A DNA stretch of 36,292 nt from Rickettsiales bacterium (GCA_031287725.1 JAITSP010000099.1:1-36292), one strand, 5' to 3'. Shown: positions 7,781 through 17,027, counted from the stretch's first letter. A program made the numbers and translations. The notes: generated by a model not told the origin, from the sequence alone.

Positions 7781-8682
7781 GAGAGATCCTGGGATTTGCT
7801 GTGAAATTTTTCCTCGATCCAGTCAGGCCTTACCTTGACGAAGAGGAACAGATGAACCTTTCTGCCGAACAGCCGCTCCATGTCCTTCCTCGCTAGGATA
7901 CCGACGTTCTTCAGCGCCAGGCCAGCCCTACCAACCACTATGGCTCTCTGGCTCTCCTTCAGCACCACAATGGTCTGATGGATTCTGATGGCCCCGCTGC
8001 TAGAGTACTCAAAGCTATCGCTCACCACCTCTAGCGAGTAGGGAAGTTCTTCCTCTAGGCTGAGGAACAGCTTTTCTCTGGTTATCTCGGTTGCCATAAA
8101 TTTTGCCGGGGCGTCCGTCATCTCATCCTCTCCGAAGAGCCAGGGTCTCTCCGGAGCCAGAGCTAGCAAGTATTTCCTGAATTTATCCACATTTTCACCG
8201 CTGCGGGCTGATAGCATGAATATATCTCTGAACCCCGGGCAGATGTCAGCTAATTTCTTCGCCATCTCCAGCAGTCTCTCCTTTTTGACCAGATCCACCT
8301 TGTTTAGAAGGAAGACTAGGTCCTCCCGCCGGGTTCTGATGTTTTCTATGGTGCCGATTAGTTTTTCACCCATTTCCTCCGTGCTGTCCAGGATTAGACA
8401 GAGTAAATCCACGTCTCCAATGCCTCTCCAGGCGTTTCGAACTATCATTCTCTCGAGGATGCGGTTTTTCTTCGGCCTGAAGATACCCGGAGTGTCTACA
8501 AATATGAGTTGGCTGTCCCCCTCTGTGAGAACGCCTCTGATCACGTTCCTTGTGGTCTGTTCTCTGGGTGACACTATGGACAGCCTGTTGCCAACAATTC
8601 TGTTGAAAAGGGTAGATTTGCCAGCGTTTGGCAGGCCAGCAAAGGCGACGCTCATAGATCTCTGTCTATTTTCCCTGTCCAT
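7768..8682 (-). CDS. era: GTPase Era, 16S rRNA-binding ribosome biogenesis factor
   Basis: A 304-residue product of normal Era length. The G domain has G1 GLPNAGKST, G2 with EQTTRN, G3 DTPGI and G4 NKVD. The C-terminal KH domain contains the diagnostic AIVVGRAGLALKNVGILARKDMERLFGRKVHLFLFVKVRPDW. In other bacteria Era binds the 3' end of 16S rRNA during 30S maturation. It is last in the minus-strand unit rpmG, lipoprotein, era, with 12 nt separating it from the preceding gene. Confidence 0.97.
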   Translation of the reverse strand: MDRENRQRSMSVAFAGLPNAGKSTLFNRIVGNRLSIVSPREQTTRNVIRGVLTEGDSQLIFVDTPGIFRPKKNRILERMIVRNAWRGIGDVDLLCLILDSTEEMGEKLIGTIENIRTRREDLVFLLNKVDLVKKERLLEMAKKLADICPGFRDIFMLSARSGENVDKFRKYLLALAPERPWLFGEDEMTDAPAKFMATEITREKLFLSLEEELPYSLEVVSDSFEYSSSGAIRIHQTIVVLKESQRAIVVGRAGLALKNVGILARKDMERLFGRKVHLFLFVKVRPDWIEEKFHSKSQDLSENR

Positions 8683-8694
8683 CGGAGATCCCCT

Positions 8695-9075
8695 TCATTT
8701 TTCTAGTTTGTCCAGTCTATCTAGGTTTCCCAGAGAACTGCCGAAGTTTTCCGCATAGCCAAAGGCCACCACCCTGTCCCGATTCCTATCCACCACTATC
8801 CAGAACTCATGACCCGTCAGAAGCAGTGGGTAGAAACCAAAGAAGGGCGCCCTCCTCTGGCTAAAGACGAGATCAAAGAGTGAAGCATGCAGGTAGTACA
8901 CCAGAACATCCATTCTGCTGGAGGCTCTCTGCTCGGCCGGGTCGCTGCCCATGGCGGCTATCGCCTCCCCTCGGGAGCTTCCACCTCTGAGCTCTCTGGT
9001 CAGATGGATGTGAACGATGCCGGTGCAGGCTGTCACCAGCAGCAGCGGCACCAGGAGAAGACTCCGCGCCAGCAC
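8695..9075 (-). CDS. Lipoprotein, BamE/SmpA-like
   Basis: A 126-residue product with a short signal sequence and the lipobox LLVTAC (Cys at about residue 17), so it is probably lipidated and, lacking an Asp at +2, sent to the outer membrane. The mature part has the SmpA/OmlA pattern: a helix with G-S-S-R-G-E-A-I-A-A-M-G-S-D-P, then strands DVLVYYLH and HEFWIVVDRNRDRVVAFGY. BamE is an accessory subunit of the outer-membrane beta-barrel assembly complex. The assignment is by pattern only and could be another small lipoprotein of the same fold. It sits between rpmG and era. Confidence 0.6.
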   Translation of the reverse strand: MLARSLLLVPLLLVTACTGIVHIHLTRELRGGSSRGEAIAAMGSDPAEQRASSRMDVLVYYLHASLFDLVFSQRRAPFFGFYPLLLTGHEFWIVVDRNRDRVVAFGYAENFGSSLGNLDRLDKLEK

Positions 9076-9087
9076 TAGACCCCGTGA

Positions 9088-9273
9088 CTAGTCCAGCTTG
9101 GCCTCTCTAAAGAGAACATGCTTCCGGAGGACGGGATCGTATTTGGAAAATTCCATTTTCTTTGGCCTTTTCTTTGGATTTCTTCTAGCAACATAGAAGT
9201 AGCCTGTGTCGGCACTGCTGACCAGTTTGAAGAGGAGTGCCGCTCTTTTTTTCTTTGCTGTTTTCTCAACCAT
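9088..9273 (-). CDS. rpmG: 50S ribosomal protein L33
   Basis: A 61-residue protein with the alphaproteobacterial L33 pattern: [22 protein letters not shown], then [22 protein letters not shown]. It lacks the zinc-binding CxxC pairs, so it is the Cys-free form. The ATG at 9271-9273 is preceded on the minus strand by AGGA at good spacing. A longer in-frame start is possible but homologues begin near here. Confidence 0.93.
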   Translation of the reverse strand: MVEKTAKKKRAALLFKLVSSADTGYFYVARRNPKKRPKKMEFSKYDPVLRKHVLFREAKLD

Positions 9274-9369
9274 AACAATTCCTACTGGGACAAGGGTAAA
9301 ATGCGCTTGAAATAATAAAACACGACTATAGGCTGGCCAGTGTAGCGATAACTTTTTAAAAGACAAGAC

Positions 9370-9885
9370 TTGCGCCTGGTTTTTCTGATAATTTCTCTAC
9401 TGACTATAGCTAGCCCAGGAGTAGCGGAGGGGAACAGTGTCATTACCGATGGCAAATACTATGACTGGATAGTGTACCACACCGATGATCTAGGGGAGGA
9501 GAAAAAATGCTACATAGCCACCTTTGCCAAGGCGGACAAGTTCGTCGGCAACTACAGACAGAAGAGGGAGCCCTATCTGATGATTACCCTCTTCAGGTCC
9601 AGTGGCCTCATGGAGGTGAGTCTCTTTGCCGACTACGAGTACAGGAAAAATGGCAGTGTCTATGTGGCCGTGGGTAACCGGCAGTTTAGAATGGTGGCCA
9701 AGGGCAAAATGGCCTGGAACAAAAGTGCTGAGGAGGATTGGATCATGATCAGAACCATGCTGGAGTACGGCAGCGAGATAAAGTCCAGAGGCGAAACGCT
9801 GCTAGGAGAGTACACCATAGATACATTCTCAAGTCTGGGGCTGGGACGAGCCTACGAGAGGATGAAGCAACTCTGCAGAGAGTAA
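9370..9885 (+). CDS. Invasion-associated locus B (IalB)-like secreted protein
   Basis: A 171-residue product with a signal peptide ([19 protein letters not shown]). The mature protein shows the IalB family pattern: [67 protein letters not shown], and a closing [21 protein letters not shown]. In Bartonella IalB is linked to erythrocyte invasion, but the family is widespread in alphaproteobacteria and its biochemical role is unknown. The start is TTG because a stop codon lies upstream in frame and the signal peptide begins at this codon. It heads the unit ialB-like, uppP, fba, folKP and is followed after 2 bases by uppP. Confidence 0.75.
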   Translation: MRLVFLIISLLTIASPGVAEGNSVITDGKYYDWIVYHTDDLGEEKKCYIATFAKADKFVGNYRQKREPYLMITLFRSSGLMEVSLFADYEYRKNGSVYVAVGNRQFRMVAKGKMAWNKSAEEDWIMIRTMLEYGSEIKSRGETLLGEYTIDTFSSLGLGRAYERMKQLCRE

Positions 9886-9887
9886 GC

Positions 9888-10691
9888 ATGGCCCGGCTAG
9901 CTGGCGGTACCCTGATTCTACTGCTGCTGAACACTCTGGCCGAATTTCTTCCGATCTCCTCGACGGCCCACAGTACACTGGTGGGCAGGTTTTTTAGTCC
10001 GGAGATTGACCTGCGGCTGCTTCTGGCGACTTCCCAGCTGGCCATAGATCTGGTTCTCTGTTTTTACTTTAGGAAATTTCTCTGGAGAATCGCCAGAGAC
10101 TTTTTCTTCGACAGGGCCGTGAGGTCTCTCTGCCGAAGCCTAATTTTGACCTCCATGCCATTTCTGCTGGCTGGCGCGCTCTTCGGCGGACCGGTGAGAA
10201 AATATTTCTACTCCAGTGGTGCCATAGCCCTGTGCCTGGTCCTGGGCGGGGTGTTTCTGCTGTTCGTCGAAGGGCAGCTGGCCAGGGGGAAGGTTGTTCC
10301 CCAGAACCTAGATTCCCTGGAAGGGATAGAGCCTGGAGACATGTATAGAATAGGTCTAGCACAGATGGTTTCTCTGGTGCCAGGTGTATCGCGGCTGGCT
10401 TCCACGCTGGGTGCCGCCCTGCTTCTGGGACTGCCCCGGGCTGTGGCCGTTGACTTTTCGTTTCTCATATCAACTCCGGTGGGTCTGGCTGGTGCTCTAT
10501 TCGACATTCTGGGGGGAGTCGGGAAAATGGGTGTCGGCGATTTCCGTCTCCTCCTTGGCTATTTCATAGCCAATGTGCTGTTCGCATTGTTTTTTGTGAA
10601 AGGAATGCTAGGGTTCCTGAAGAGGTGCAGACTGGATATCTTTGGCTACTACAGAATAGCGCTGGGGCTGGTGATTGCGCTGTTTTTTTAA
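9888..10691 (+). CDS. uppP: Undecaprenyl-diphosphatase
   Basis: A 267-residue integral membrane phosphatase that recycles undecaprenyl diphosphate for peptidoglycan and LPS O-chain carriers. Signature 1 is AEFLPISSTAHSTL and signature 2 is PGVSRLASTLGAALLLGLPRAVAVDFSFLISTP. The second motif has SRLAST where the classic BacA family has SRSGAT. Six to eight hydrophobic helices are visible. The ATG at 9888 starts just before the first motif; a longer in-frame reading from 9738 would overlap ialB and is not supported. It lies in a tight plus-strand unit between ialB-like and fba. Confidence 0.92.
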   Translation: MARLAGGTLILLLLNTLAEFLPISSTAHSTLVGRFFSPEIDLRLLLATSQLAIDLVLCFYFRKFLWRIARDFFFDRAVRSLCRSLILTSMPFLLAGALFGGPVRKYFYSSGAIALCLVLGGVFLLFVEGQLARGKVVPQNLDSLEGIEPGDMYRIGLAQMVSLVPGVSRLASTLGAALLLGLPRAVAVDFSFLISTPVGLAGALFDILGGVGKMGVGDFRLLLGYFIANVLFALFFVKGMLGFLKRCRLDIFGYYRIALGLVIALFF

Positions 10692-10715
10692 TTTTACAGG
10701 GTTTTTAGAATTATC

Positions 10716-11702
10716 ATGATAAAATATGGAGATCTCGGCTTTGTCAACGGCAGGCTCATGCTGAAGAAGGCCTATGAGGGTGGCTATGCCGTTCCAGCCT
10801 ACAATTTTAACAACATGGAACAGATCCAGGCCATAGTCATAGCCTGTCTGGAGAGTCAGTCGCCGGTACTAGTGCAGGTTTCTGCCGGAGCAAGGAACTA
10901 CGCCGACCCCGATCTACTGAGAAACATGGCCAGAGGAGCTCTGGAGATGATGAAGAGGATGGCGGGGGAGCTGGGGCTCAGGGAAATACCGATGGCGCTG
11001 CACCTTGACCACGGAGCTAGCTTTGAAATCTGCAGAGACTGCATAGAGAATGGCTTTTCCTCGGTTATGATAGATGGTTCCAGTCTAGACTATGGAAAAA
11101 ATATTGAGCTGACTCGGAGGGTTAGCGACTTCGCCCACCGCTGGGATGTGACCGTCGAGGGTGAGCTGGGTGTGCTGTCGGGTGTGGAGGATGAAGCTAG
11201 GTCGGAAATTTCCAGCTACACTAGACCGGAGGATGTGGAGCATTTTGTTGCCGAGACTGGTGTCGATTCTCTAGCCATTTCCATTGGCACTTCCCATGGT
11301 GCCTATAAATTCAACGTCAGAGACGAAAAAGAGATACCAACCCTGAGGTTTGACCTGCTGGAGGAGATAGCCAGAAGGCTGCCAGGCTTTCCTATAGTGC
11401 TCCATGGGGCCTCCTCCATCCCCCAGGAGCTGGTCCGCAGGATAAATGAATGTGGAGGTAGGCTGGAGAGAGCCTTCGGTATCCCCGAAGAGCAGCTGAG
11501 AAGGGCTGCGACTATGGCGGTGTGCAAAATAAACGTTGACTCTGACGGCAGGCTTGCCATGACCGCCTCGGTGAGGGAGTTTCTGTGGAACAATCCCGAC
11601 AGGTTTGACCCCCGGGACTACCTGGGCAAGGCACGGCAGAGTCTGGTGGACATGTACATGGATAAGAACAGGAATGTATTTGGCTCGGCAGGTAGGGCCT
11701 AG
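10716..11702 (+). CDS. fba: Fructose-bisphosphate aldolase, class II
   Basis: A 328-residue zinc-dependent aldolase interconverting fructose 1,6-bisphosphate with dihydroxyacetone phosphate and glyceraldehyde 3-phosphate. Metal and active-site motifs are seen in order: HLDHGAS (catalytic Asp and zinc His), VEGELG (zinc Glu), SIGTSHGAYKF (zinc His), IVLHGASS (zinc His) and CKINVDSDGR (phosphate binding). Several Rickettsiales that lack full glycolysis keep Fba and Pgk; pgk is also in this window. The start is the first ATG, 24 nt after uppP. Confidence 0.95.
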   Translation: MIKYGDLGFVNGRLMLKKAYEGGYAVPAYNFNNMEQIQAIVIACLESQSPVLVQVSAGARNYADPDLLRNMARGALEMMKRMAGELGLREIPMALHLDHGASFEICRDCIENGFSSVMIDGSSLDYGKNIELTRRVSDFAHRWDVTVEGELGVLSGVEDEARSEISSYTRPEDVEHFVAETGVDSLAISIGTSHGAYKFNVRDEKEIPTLRFDLLEEIARRLPGFPIVLHGASSIPQELVRRINECGGRLERAFGIPEEQLRRAATMAVCKINVDSDGRLAMTASVREFLWNNPDRFDPRDYLGKARQSLVDMYMDKNRNVFGSAGRA

Positions 11703-11750
11703 AGTAGCCCGGGGAGAGGCTCGACCCCTAGGGTGGAGGGGGGTAGCTCT

Positions 11751-13031
11751 ATGAGCTCGAATGATGATTTCGTGTACATTGCTCTGGGATCCAACGAGGG
11801 TGACAGAAAGGGTAACCTGGTGGCCGCCATCGATGGGCTGCGGGCCTATGGTGTGGATATTTTGGAGGTGTCCCCACTGTACCCAAACCCAGCTCTGCTG
11901 CTGGAGGGGTCCCCCGACGACTGGAACAGGCCATTCTATAACTGCGTGGTCAAAGTGGACACGGAGCTCTCTCCGGAGAATCTGCTGGCACTCTGCAAGC
12001 GGCTGGAGAGGGAGCTGGGACGTGATCCTAGCAGGAAATTTGGCCCTAGAACCATTGATCTGGACATACTTTTCTATAAAAATCAGGTTATCAACAGCGA
12101 TAAATTGACCATACCCCACAGAGGCATCTACAGCAGAAGTTTTGTGCTGGACCCGCTGTCCTTTGTCTATCCGGAGAAGGCTGGAGACTACTATGGCCGG
12201 TCACACCAGCCGTTGACCATGGGTATAATAAATGTTACTCCGGACTCCTTCTCGGATGGTGGGAAACACTACGCTCCGGATTCCGCTGTGGAATTGTTTG
12301 AACAGTGGGAAAGGGCCGATGTCTCCGCCATAGACATCGGGGCCGAATCAACCAATCCGAATTCCCGGCCTCTAGAGGAGAGGGAGGAGATCAGGAGGCT
12401 AGAGCCAATATTTGACTACATCAGAAACAGAAACTTTGGCTATTTTAGGCCTCTGCTCAGCATAGACAGCTACCACCCGGGGACAGCCGAACTGGCCCTG
12501 GCCAGTGGTTTTGACATGGTCAACGATGTGTCTGGCCTAGGAGACGAGAGAATGCTAGATCTGGCCAGGAACTATAGGGATGCAAAATTTATTTTCATGC
12601 ATAGTCTGGCTGTTCCGACCAGAAGAGACGTGGTTCTGGTCGGTGACCCACTGGAAGAGATGGGAAAATGGATTGGAGACAGGGCAAGGACATTCGAAAG
12701 GATTGGTCTGGATAAAAACAGACTAATATTCGATGTTGGCCTGGGGTTTGGCAAGACTGCATCCCAAAATCTAAAACTGCTGCAGAACATGGCCCACTTT
12801 CACAGCTACGGCTTCAAGATTCTGGTGGGACACTCGAGGAAGTCCTTTATGGACATTTTCACTGGCGAAGCGGCGGGACAGCGCGATCTAGAGACGATCG
12901 CCCTGTCCCTGGGACTTGCAAAGGACGTTGACATTCTCCGGGTGCACAGTCCCCTCGAGCACCGCAGAGCCCTCCTAGCCTCTGGCCATCTGGCTAACCA
13001 GTTCATAGGGGGGTCTCGGGCCGAGGGCTAG
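11751..13031 (+). CDS. folKP: Fused HPPK-DHPS: 6-hydroxymethyl-dihydropterin pyrophosphokinase / dihydropteroate synthase
   Basis: A 426-residue fusion carrying two consecutive steps of folate synthesis. The N-terminal HPPK (residues about 1-155) has YIALGSNEGDR and the signature RKFGPRTIDLDILFY. The C-terminal DHPS (about 160-426) has TMGIINVTPDSFSDGG, DIGAESTNPNS, LLSIDSYH, VNDVSG and LVGHSRKSF. The ATG at 11751 is chosen over a GTG at 11733 because a GGAGGGGGG ribosome-binding run lies between them. Similar fusions are known in some intracellular bacteria and in eukaryotes. The TAG stop overlaps the stop of the next, convergent gene within CTAG. Confidence 0.95.
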   Translation: MSSNDDFVYIALGSNEGDRKGNLVAAIDGLRAYGVDILEVSPLYPNPALLLEGSPDDWNRPFYNCVVKVDTELSPENLLALCKRLERELGRDPSRKFGPRTIDLDILFYKNQVINSDKLTIPHRGIYSRSFVLDPLSFVYPEKAGDYYGRSHQPLTMGIINVTPDSFSDGGKHYAPDSAVELFEQWERADVSAIDIGAESTNPNSRPLEEREEIRRLEPIFDYIRNRNFGYFRPLLSIDSYHPGTAELALASGFDMVNDVSGLGDERMLDLARNYRDAKFIFMHSLAVPTRRDVVLVGDPLEEMGKWIGDRARTFERIGLDKNRLIFDVGLGFGKTASQNLKLLQNMAHFHSYGFKILVGHSRKSFMDIFTGEAAGQRDLETIALSLGLAKDVDILRVHSPLEHRRALLASGHLANQFIGGSRAEG

Positions 13032-14296
13032 CTCTCTTCGGAGCTTGGAGGAGAATTCAGTTTCTCCTTTAGTTTTCTGATCTTATCCTTCAGACCCTCG
13101 CTGGTACTGCCTCCCCCTCCTCCTTCCTCTGTTTCTTCCTTTTTGTCCTCACTTTCCTCTTCTTCACTCTCACTTTCTTCCTCTCCACTTTCACTTTTCT
13201 CTTCACTTTCGCTTTCACTCTCACTCTCACTTTTCTCTTTGCTTTCACTTTCTTCCTCTTCACTTTTACTTTTCTCTTCGCTTTCTTCTTCCACTTTCTC
13301 TTCTACTTTCTCTTCTTCACTCTCACTTTCACTCTCACTTTTCTCTTTCTCTTCCTGTTTCTCTTCTACCTTTTCTTCTTCACTTTCCTCCTCTTTACTT
13401 TCCTCCTCTTTACTTTCCTCTTTTTCTTCCTGTTTCTCTTCTACCTTTTCTTCTTCACTCTCACTTTCTTCCTCTTTACTTTCCTCTTTTTCTTCCTGTT
13501 TCTCTTCTACCTTTTCTTCTTCACTTTCGCTCTCACTTTTCTCTTCGCTTTCTTCTTCTACTTTCTCTTCTACTTTCTCTTCTTCACTTTCACTCTCACT
13601 TTCTTCCTCTTTACTTTCCTCTTTCTCTTCCACTTTCTCTTCTACCTTTTCTTCTTCACTTTCACTTTCTTCCTCTTTACTTTCGCTTTCCTCTTCTACT
13701 TTCTCTTCCTCCACCCTTCCAACCACAGCCTCCACAGTCCCACCAGCTGGACCAGCGGCAGCGATAGCGGTAGTGCCAGCGGCAGCTAGTCTCTCTTCGA
13801 TTATTTCCACTTTATTCAGCAGACCCAGCAGGCTACTGCCAAAGTCAGCGAATCTCTGCTCAAGATTTCCAATCCTATCCGCTATTTCTTCCAGTTTTCC
13901 AGAGCCATCTGGAATCCGGGGAGAGTCTCCGGAGGTCGAGGAACCAGAGTCCAGCGAAGATGCAGTGGCTCCAGCCCTGACAGTCTCCCCGAGGGTTTTC
14001 AGTCCGTCGGCCAGACCAGTCAGACGCCCGGCCAGCTCTCCAGAGGTCTCAGCCACCCTGCTAGCCACCGCCTTCCCGATTGTTTCGATTTTTGACCCCA
14101 GTCCAGCCACTGCGTCGAATTTTAGCAGTCTGATGACTTCGTTCATTTTGGTTTCGATGACATCCGCATGGTCGCCAATATCAACGTTGCTACCGCTGTG
14201 ATGTATCTCTATGTACTCCTTCCTGCGGCAGCAGTTGATCTCCAGTATGATCAGGAGTAGAAAGCAAAATAGTAAACTTGAAAATAAAACTAGCAT
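13028..14296 (-). CDS. Membrane-anchored protein with long acidic Glu/Ser/Lys repeat domain
   Basis: A 422-residue product. Residues 1-20 form a hydrophobic anchor followed by the basic stop CCRRKEY, suggesting an N-in membrane anchor. Residues about 45-170 are a coiled-coil-prone segment (KIETIGKAVASRV, KLEEIADRIGNLEQRF), then an Ala/Gly linker. Residues about 195-385 are almost only Glu, Ser and Lys, built from degenerate units such as EEKVEEKQEEKEESKEEE. The tail is a short Gly-rich and basic segment (LKDKIRKLKEKL). No enzymatic motif is seen and no homologue is recognised; such domains occur in exported or structural proteins. The ATG at 14294-14296 faces glmU divergently. Confidence 0.75.
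   Translation of the reverse strand: MLVLFSSLLFCFLLLIILEINCCRRKEYIEIHHSGSNVDIGDHADVIETKMNEVIRLLKFDAVAGLGSKIETIGKAVASRVAETSGELAGRLTGLADGLKTLGETVRAGATASSLDSGSSTSGDSPRIPDGSGKLEEIADRIGNLEQRFADFGSSLLGLLNKVEIIEERLAAAGTTAIAAAGPAGGTVEAVVGRVEEEKVEEESESKEEESESEEEKVEEKVEEKEESKEEESESESEEEKVEEKVEEESEEKSESESEEEKVEEKQEEKEESKEEESESEEEKVEEKQEEKEESKEEESKEEESEEEKVEEKQEEKEKSESESESEEEKVEEKVEEESEEKSKSEEEESESKEKSESESESESEEKSESGEEESESEEEESEDKKEETEEGGGGGSTSEGLKDKIRKLKEKLNSPPSSEES
13140..13714. repeat. Low-complexity tandem repeat tract inside the acidic protein gene
   Basis: A purine/pyrimidine-asymmetric tract coding for Glu/Ser/Lys units. A 49-nt block at 13411-13459 recurs exactly at 13477-13525, a step of 66 bases, and less exact copies flank it. 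In-frame expansion or contraction by recombination or slippage is expected. It is not a CRISPR: there are no unique spacers and the frame stays open. Confidence 0.85.
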
Positions 14297-14321
14297 ATGG
14301 CATAAAATCTTAGCTCTACCT

Positions 14322-14361
14322 GGATGGTAGATTAAGTATTTATATTTTCAAGGATGGTAGA
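14322..14361. promoter_or_regulatory. Direct repeat GGATGGTAG in the divergent promoter region
   Basis: GGATGGTAGA occurs at 14322 and again at 14352, 30 bases (about three helical turns) apart, in the 71-base gap between the acidic protein gene (minus) and glmU (plus). It is a candidate operator; the second copy also lies close to where the glmU ribosome-binding site should be. Confidence 0.35.
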
Positions 14362-14367
14362 ATTATT

Positions 14368-15723
14368 ATGAACAACCCAGTGGCAGTGGTTCTCTGTGCC
14401 GGCAGAGGCTCCAGAATGAAGTCCGGCAGACCAAAGGTCCTGCATAGAGTTGCGGGACTGGAGATAGTGGCCCATGTGCTAGGAACCCTGGAGACCGTCG
14501 GGGTGGAGAAGATTGTGTTGGTTGTGTCCGAAGACAACAGAGAGGCTATAGAGGCTATTATTCCGGAAAATGTGAAAACTGCCGTCCAGAGTGTAGTGGA
14601 CGGCACCGCCAGTGCCACCAGGGTTGGTCTCGGAGCCCTGGACGGTGACACCGAGGGTGTTGTGCTGGTGACCTACTGCGATGTCCCTCTGGTCCAGGGG
14701 GAGACCTATGGAAGAATGCTGGATGCCCTAGAAAAAACGGGGGATGCTCTGGTTCTGCTGGCCTTCAACACAGGGAATAGAAAGAATGAATATGGACGGC
14801 TAGTGCTGGGAGAGGATGGAAGGCTAGGGGGGATTGTGGAGTACAGAGACGCCAGTGACTCTCTGCGAAACAGTTCTCTCTGTAACGCGGGCATATACGC
14901 CGTCCGAGGCCGAAAACTTCTTGAGCGACTTATCGGTGCCGTGGGCAATGACAATGGAGCAGGGGAATACTATCTCACGGACATTGTGGAAATAGCCATT
15001 AGACAGAACTACCCCTGTAGCTACGTTCTAGTGGAGGAGGGGGAGGTCCAGGGGATAAACTCCCGAAAGGAGCTGGCCGCCGCAGAGCGCGCCTTCCAGG
15101 ATAGGATGAGGGGCGAATTTATGGCTAGAGGGGTTACCCTTGTGGATCCCGCCTCGGTATTTTTTTCCTACGATACGGTACTGGGGAGAGATGTGACTGT
15201 AGAGCCGAATGTCATATTCGCCCGAGGGGTCAGAGTAGAGGAAGATGTCCAGATAAGAGCCTTCTCCTATCTAGAGGGGTGTGAGATAGAAAGTGGATCC
15301 ACCATCGGGCCCTTTGCCCGTCTGAGGCCGGGGACTAGTGTGGGCAGAAATGCCAGGATCGGAAATTTCTGCGAGATAAAGGGATCCACCATAGGGAATG
15401 GCACAAAAATTAGTCATCTCTCCTACATCGGAGATACAGAGGTGGGCGAGGATACGAACATCGGAGCGGGTACCATCACCTGTAACTATGATGGCTATTC
15501 AAAATTTAAAACTAGGATTGGCAAGAATTCCTTCATAGGCTCTAACAGCGTAATTGTGGCTCCGGTGGAAATCGGTGAAAACTCACTGACAGCTGCCGGC
15601 AGCGTCGTGACGGAGAGTGCTGGTAGCAATTCTCTGATAATAGCGAGGGCTGAACAGAGGGTGGTGGCTGAAGGAATGCTAAGGTATCGGGCAAAGCGCA
15701 GCGGCAGGCCCGTGGATTCCTAG
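14368..15723 (+). CDS. glmU: Bifunctional UDP-N-acetylglucosamine pyrophosphorylase / glucosamine-1-phosphate N-acetyltransferase
   Basis: A 451-residue product of normal GlmU length. It makes UDP-GlcNAc for peptidoglycan and lipid A. The N-terminal uridylyltransferase domain has VVLCAGRGSRMKSGRPKVLH, TYCDVPLV and EYYLTDIVEIA. The C-terminal left-handed beta-helix acetyltransferase domain has ARLRPGTSVGRNARIGNFCEIK, AGTITCNYDGYSKFKTRIG and FIGSNSVIVAPVEIG. It stands alone on the plus strand between two minus-strand genes; a weak hairpin (CCCGGT-GACC-ACCGGG, near 15737-15752) separates it from lptB. Confidence 0.97.
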   Translation: MNNPVAVVLCAGRGSRMKSGRPKVLHRVAGLEIVAHVLGTLETVGVEKIVLVVSEDNREAIEAIIPENVKTAVQSVVDGTASATRVGLGALDGDTEGVVLVTYCDVPLVQGETYGRMLDALEKTGDALVLLAFNTGNRKNEYGRLVLGEDGRLGGIVEYRDASDSLRNSSLCNAGIYAVRGRKLLERLIGAVGNDNGAGEYYLTDIVEIAIRQNYPCSYVLVEEGEVQGINSRKELAAAERAFQDRMRGEFMARGVTLVDPASVFFSYDTVLGRDVTVEPNVIFARGVRVEEDVQIRAFSYLEGCEIESGSTIGPFARLRPGTSVGRNARIGNFCEIKGSTIGNGTKISHLSYIGDTEVGEDTNIGAGTITCNYDGYSKFKTRIGKNSFIGSNSVIVAPVEIGENSLTAAGSVVTESAGSNSLIIARAEQRVVAEGMLRYRAKRSGRPVDS

Positions 15724-15760
15724 GCCAGAGGCTGTTCCCGGTGACCACCGGGTGCCAGGG

Positions 15761-16486
15761 CTACCTAAAGTTCTCGCCTAGATAGAATCTCCGGACATCC
15801 GGATTGGCGAGAATTTCCCTTCGGTTTCCAGACATGAGAATTTTCCCATCGTAGACTATGTAAGCCCTGTCGACGATGGCTAGGGTTTCCCGAATGTTGT
15901 GGTCCGTTATTAGAATGCCTATGCCCATGCCCTTCAGTTTCACTATGATCTCCGTGATTTCGCCCATGACTATGGGATCTATGCCGGCGAACGGTTCATC
16001 CAGAAGAATAAAGAGCGGGTCCAGAGCCAGGGTTCGGGCTATCTCCAGACGTCTCCGCTCTCCGCCGGAGAGGGTGGCTGCGATGGAATTCCTCAGATGG
16101 GAGATCGAAAAATCCTCCATGAGCTGCTCCAGCCTTTCGGCCCTTTTTTTCCTGTCTGGCTGCGAAATCTCCAGGATAGAGTATATGTTCATGCTGACAG
16201 TCATGCCCCGGAACACGGAGGCCTCCTGGGGCAGGTAGGCTATGCCCAGCTTCGCCCTCCTGTACATGGGAAAGGTTGATATGTCTCTGCCATTCAGCAG
16301 GATTCTGCCGCCATCGGCCCTCAGCAGACCTACGGCCATGTAAAATATCGTCGTCTTACCGGCGCCGTTGGGCCCTAGGAGTCCCACCACCTCTCCCTGC
16401 TCTACCTCCAGGGCTACGTCCCGGACAACGGTCCTTCCGCCATAGGCCTTTTTCAAATGTTCAATTTCCAGAAGGTTTTTTGTCAT
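15761..16486 (-). CDS. lptB: LPS export ABC transporter ATP-binding protein
   Basis: A 241-residue ATPase of the LptBFG complex that extracts LPS from the inner membrane. Visible motifs: Walker [14 protein letters not shown]-loop [14 protein letters not shown], signature [14 protein letters not shown], Walker [16 protein letters not shown] and switch His in [10 protein letters not shown]. [12 protein letters not shown] and [10 protein letters not shown] are characteristic of LptB within the ABC superfamily. It overlaps the end of lptA by 26 nt and is last in the five-gene minus-strand operon. Confidence 0.96.
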   Translation of the reverse strand: MTKNLLEIEHLKKAYGGRTVVRDVALEVEQGEVVGLLGPNGAGKTTIFYMAVGLLRADGGRILLNGRDISTFPMYRRAKLGIAYLPQEASVFRGMTVSMNIYSILEISQPDRKKRAERLEQLMEDFSISHLRNSIAATLSGGERRRLEIARTLALDPLFILLDEPFAGIDPIVMGEITEIIVKLKGMGIGILITDHNIRETLAIVDRAYIVYDGKILMSGNRREILANPDVRRFYLGENFR

Positions 16487-17027
16487 CTTTTCTCCTACCT
16501 AGCTCCTCCAGGTTATCCATAATGATTATAACTTTTTTTTTAGAACCATCCTCTCCGCTTCGGTTCCCAAACATATTGATCTCCTCGCTCAGAGTATCAT
16601 AGACAGCTCTGTCCACAAAGATAACTGAATTTTTCTCATTTACCACAACATTATCTCTAATGGTCAAAATTGAGTTGACAAAGTCATAGTCTCCACGATC
16701 GCCACTGATCCTAACACCCCTGGCGCTGCTGGCCTCGACATCCTGCATGTACATGATGCTTGGCCTGATTTTGCCATCCATGTCCCTGTAGTGGATGGTC
16801 AGGTCCTTCCTTACCAATATTTCTAATCCCCCCTTCTCTATTTGGATATTTCCAGTGAACACCATGAGGCCCTCGTTCTTTCGAATGCTAATTTCGTCGG
16901 CTCGGATCTTCACACTTTCCCCTAGCCCGAACTCCTCTGGCCGGCAGCTGAAGCCTAGCAGAAGCAGTGGCAGCAGAAGCGACAGCACAGAGGGCAGCCT
17001 AGAGAGCCAGTGATCTGCGTATCTCAT
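16461..17027 (-). CDS. lptA: LptA/OstA-like periplasmic LPS transport protein
   Basis: A 188-residue product with an N-terminal hydrophobic signal ([18 protein letters not shown]). The mature part has the OstA beta-jellyroll pattern: [42 protein letters not shown], then [40 protein letters not shown]. LptA bridges inner and outer membranes for LPS. GFSC could serve as a lipobox, which would be unusual for LptA. It overlaps lpxB by 29 nt and lptB by 26 nt; no later ATG leaves a signal peptide, so the long start is kept. LptC is not seen in the window. Confidence 0.85.
   Translation of the reverse strand: MRYADHWLSRLPSVLSLLLPLLLLGFSCRPEEFGLGESVKIRADEISIRKNEGLMVFTGNIQIEKGGLEILVRKDLTIHYRDMDGKIRPSIMYMQDVEASSARGVRISGDRGDYDFVNSILTIRDNVVVNEKNSVIFVDRAVYDTLSEEINMFGNRSGEDGSKKKVIIIMDNLEELGRRKDDKKPSGN

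Noticed and set aside
9738..9887. Longer N-terminus for uppP
   Set aside because: The extra 50 residues would lie in another frame of ialB, are polar and unlike UppP; the ATG at 9888 fits the family start.
13140..13714. CRISPR-like array
   Set aside because: The repeats are degenerate, contiguous and coding, with no unique spacers and no cas genes nearby.
13143..14201. 352-codon Ser/Leu-rich frame on the plus strand
   Set aside because: It is the antisense of the Glu/Ser/Lys repeat gene; its composition is a by-product of the repeats and it has no independent features.
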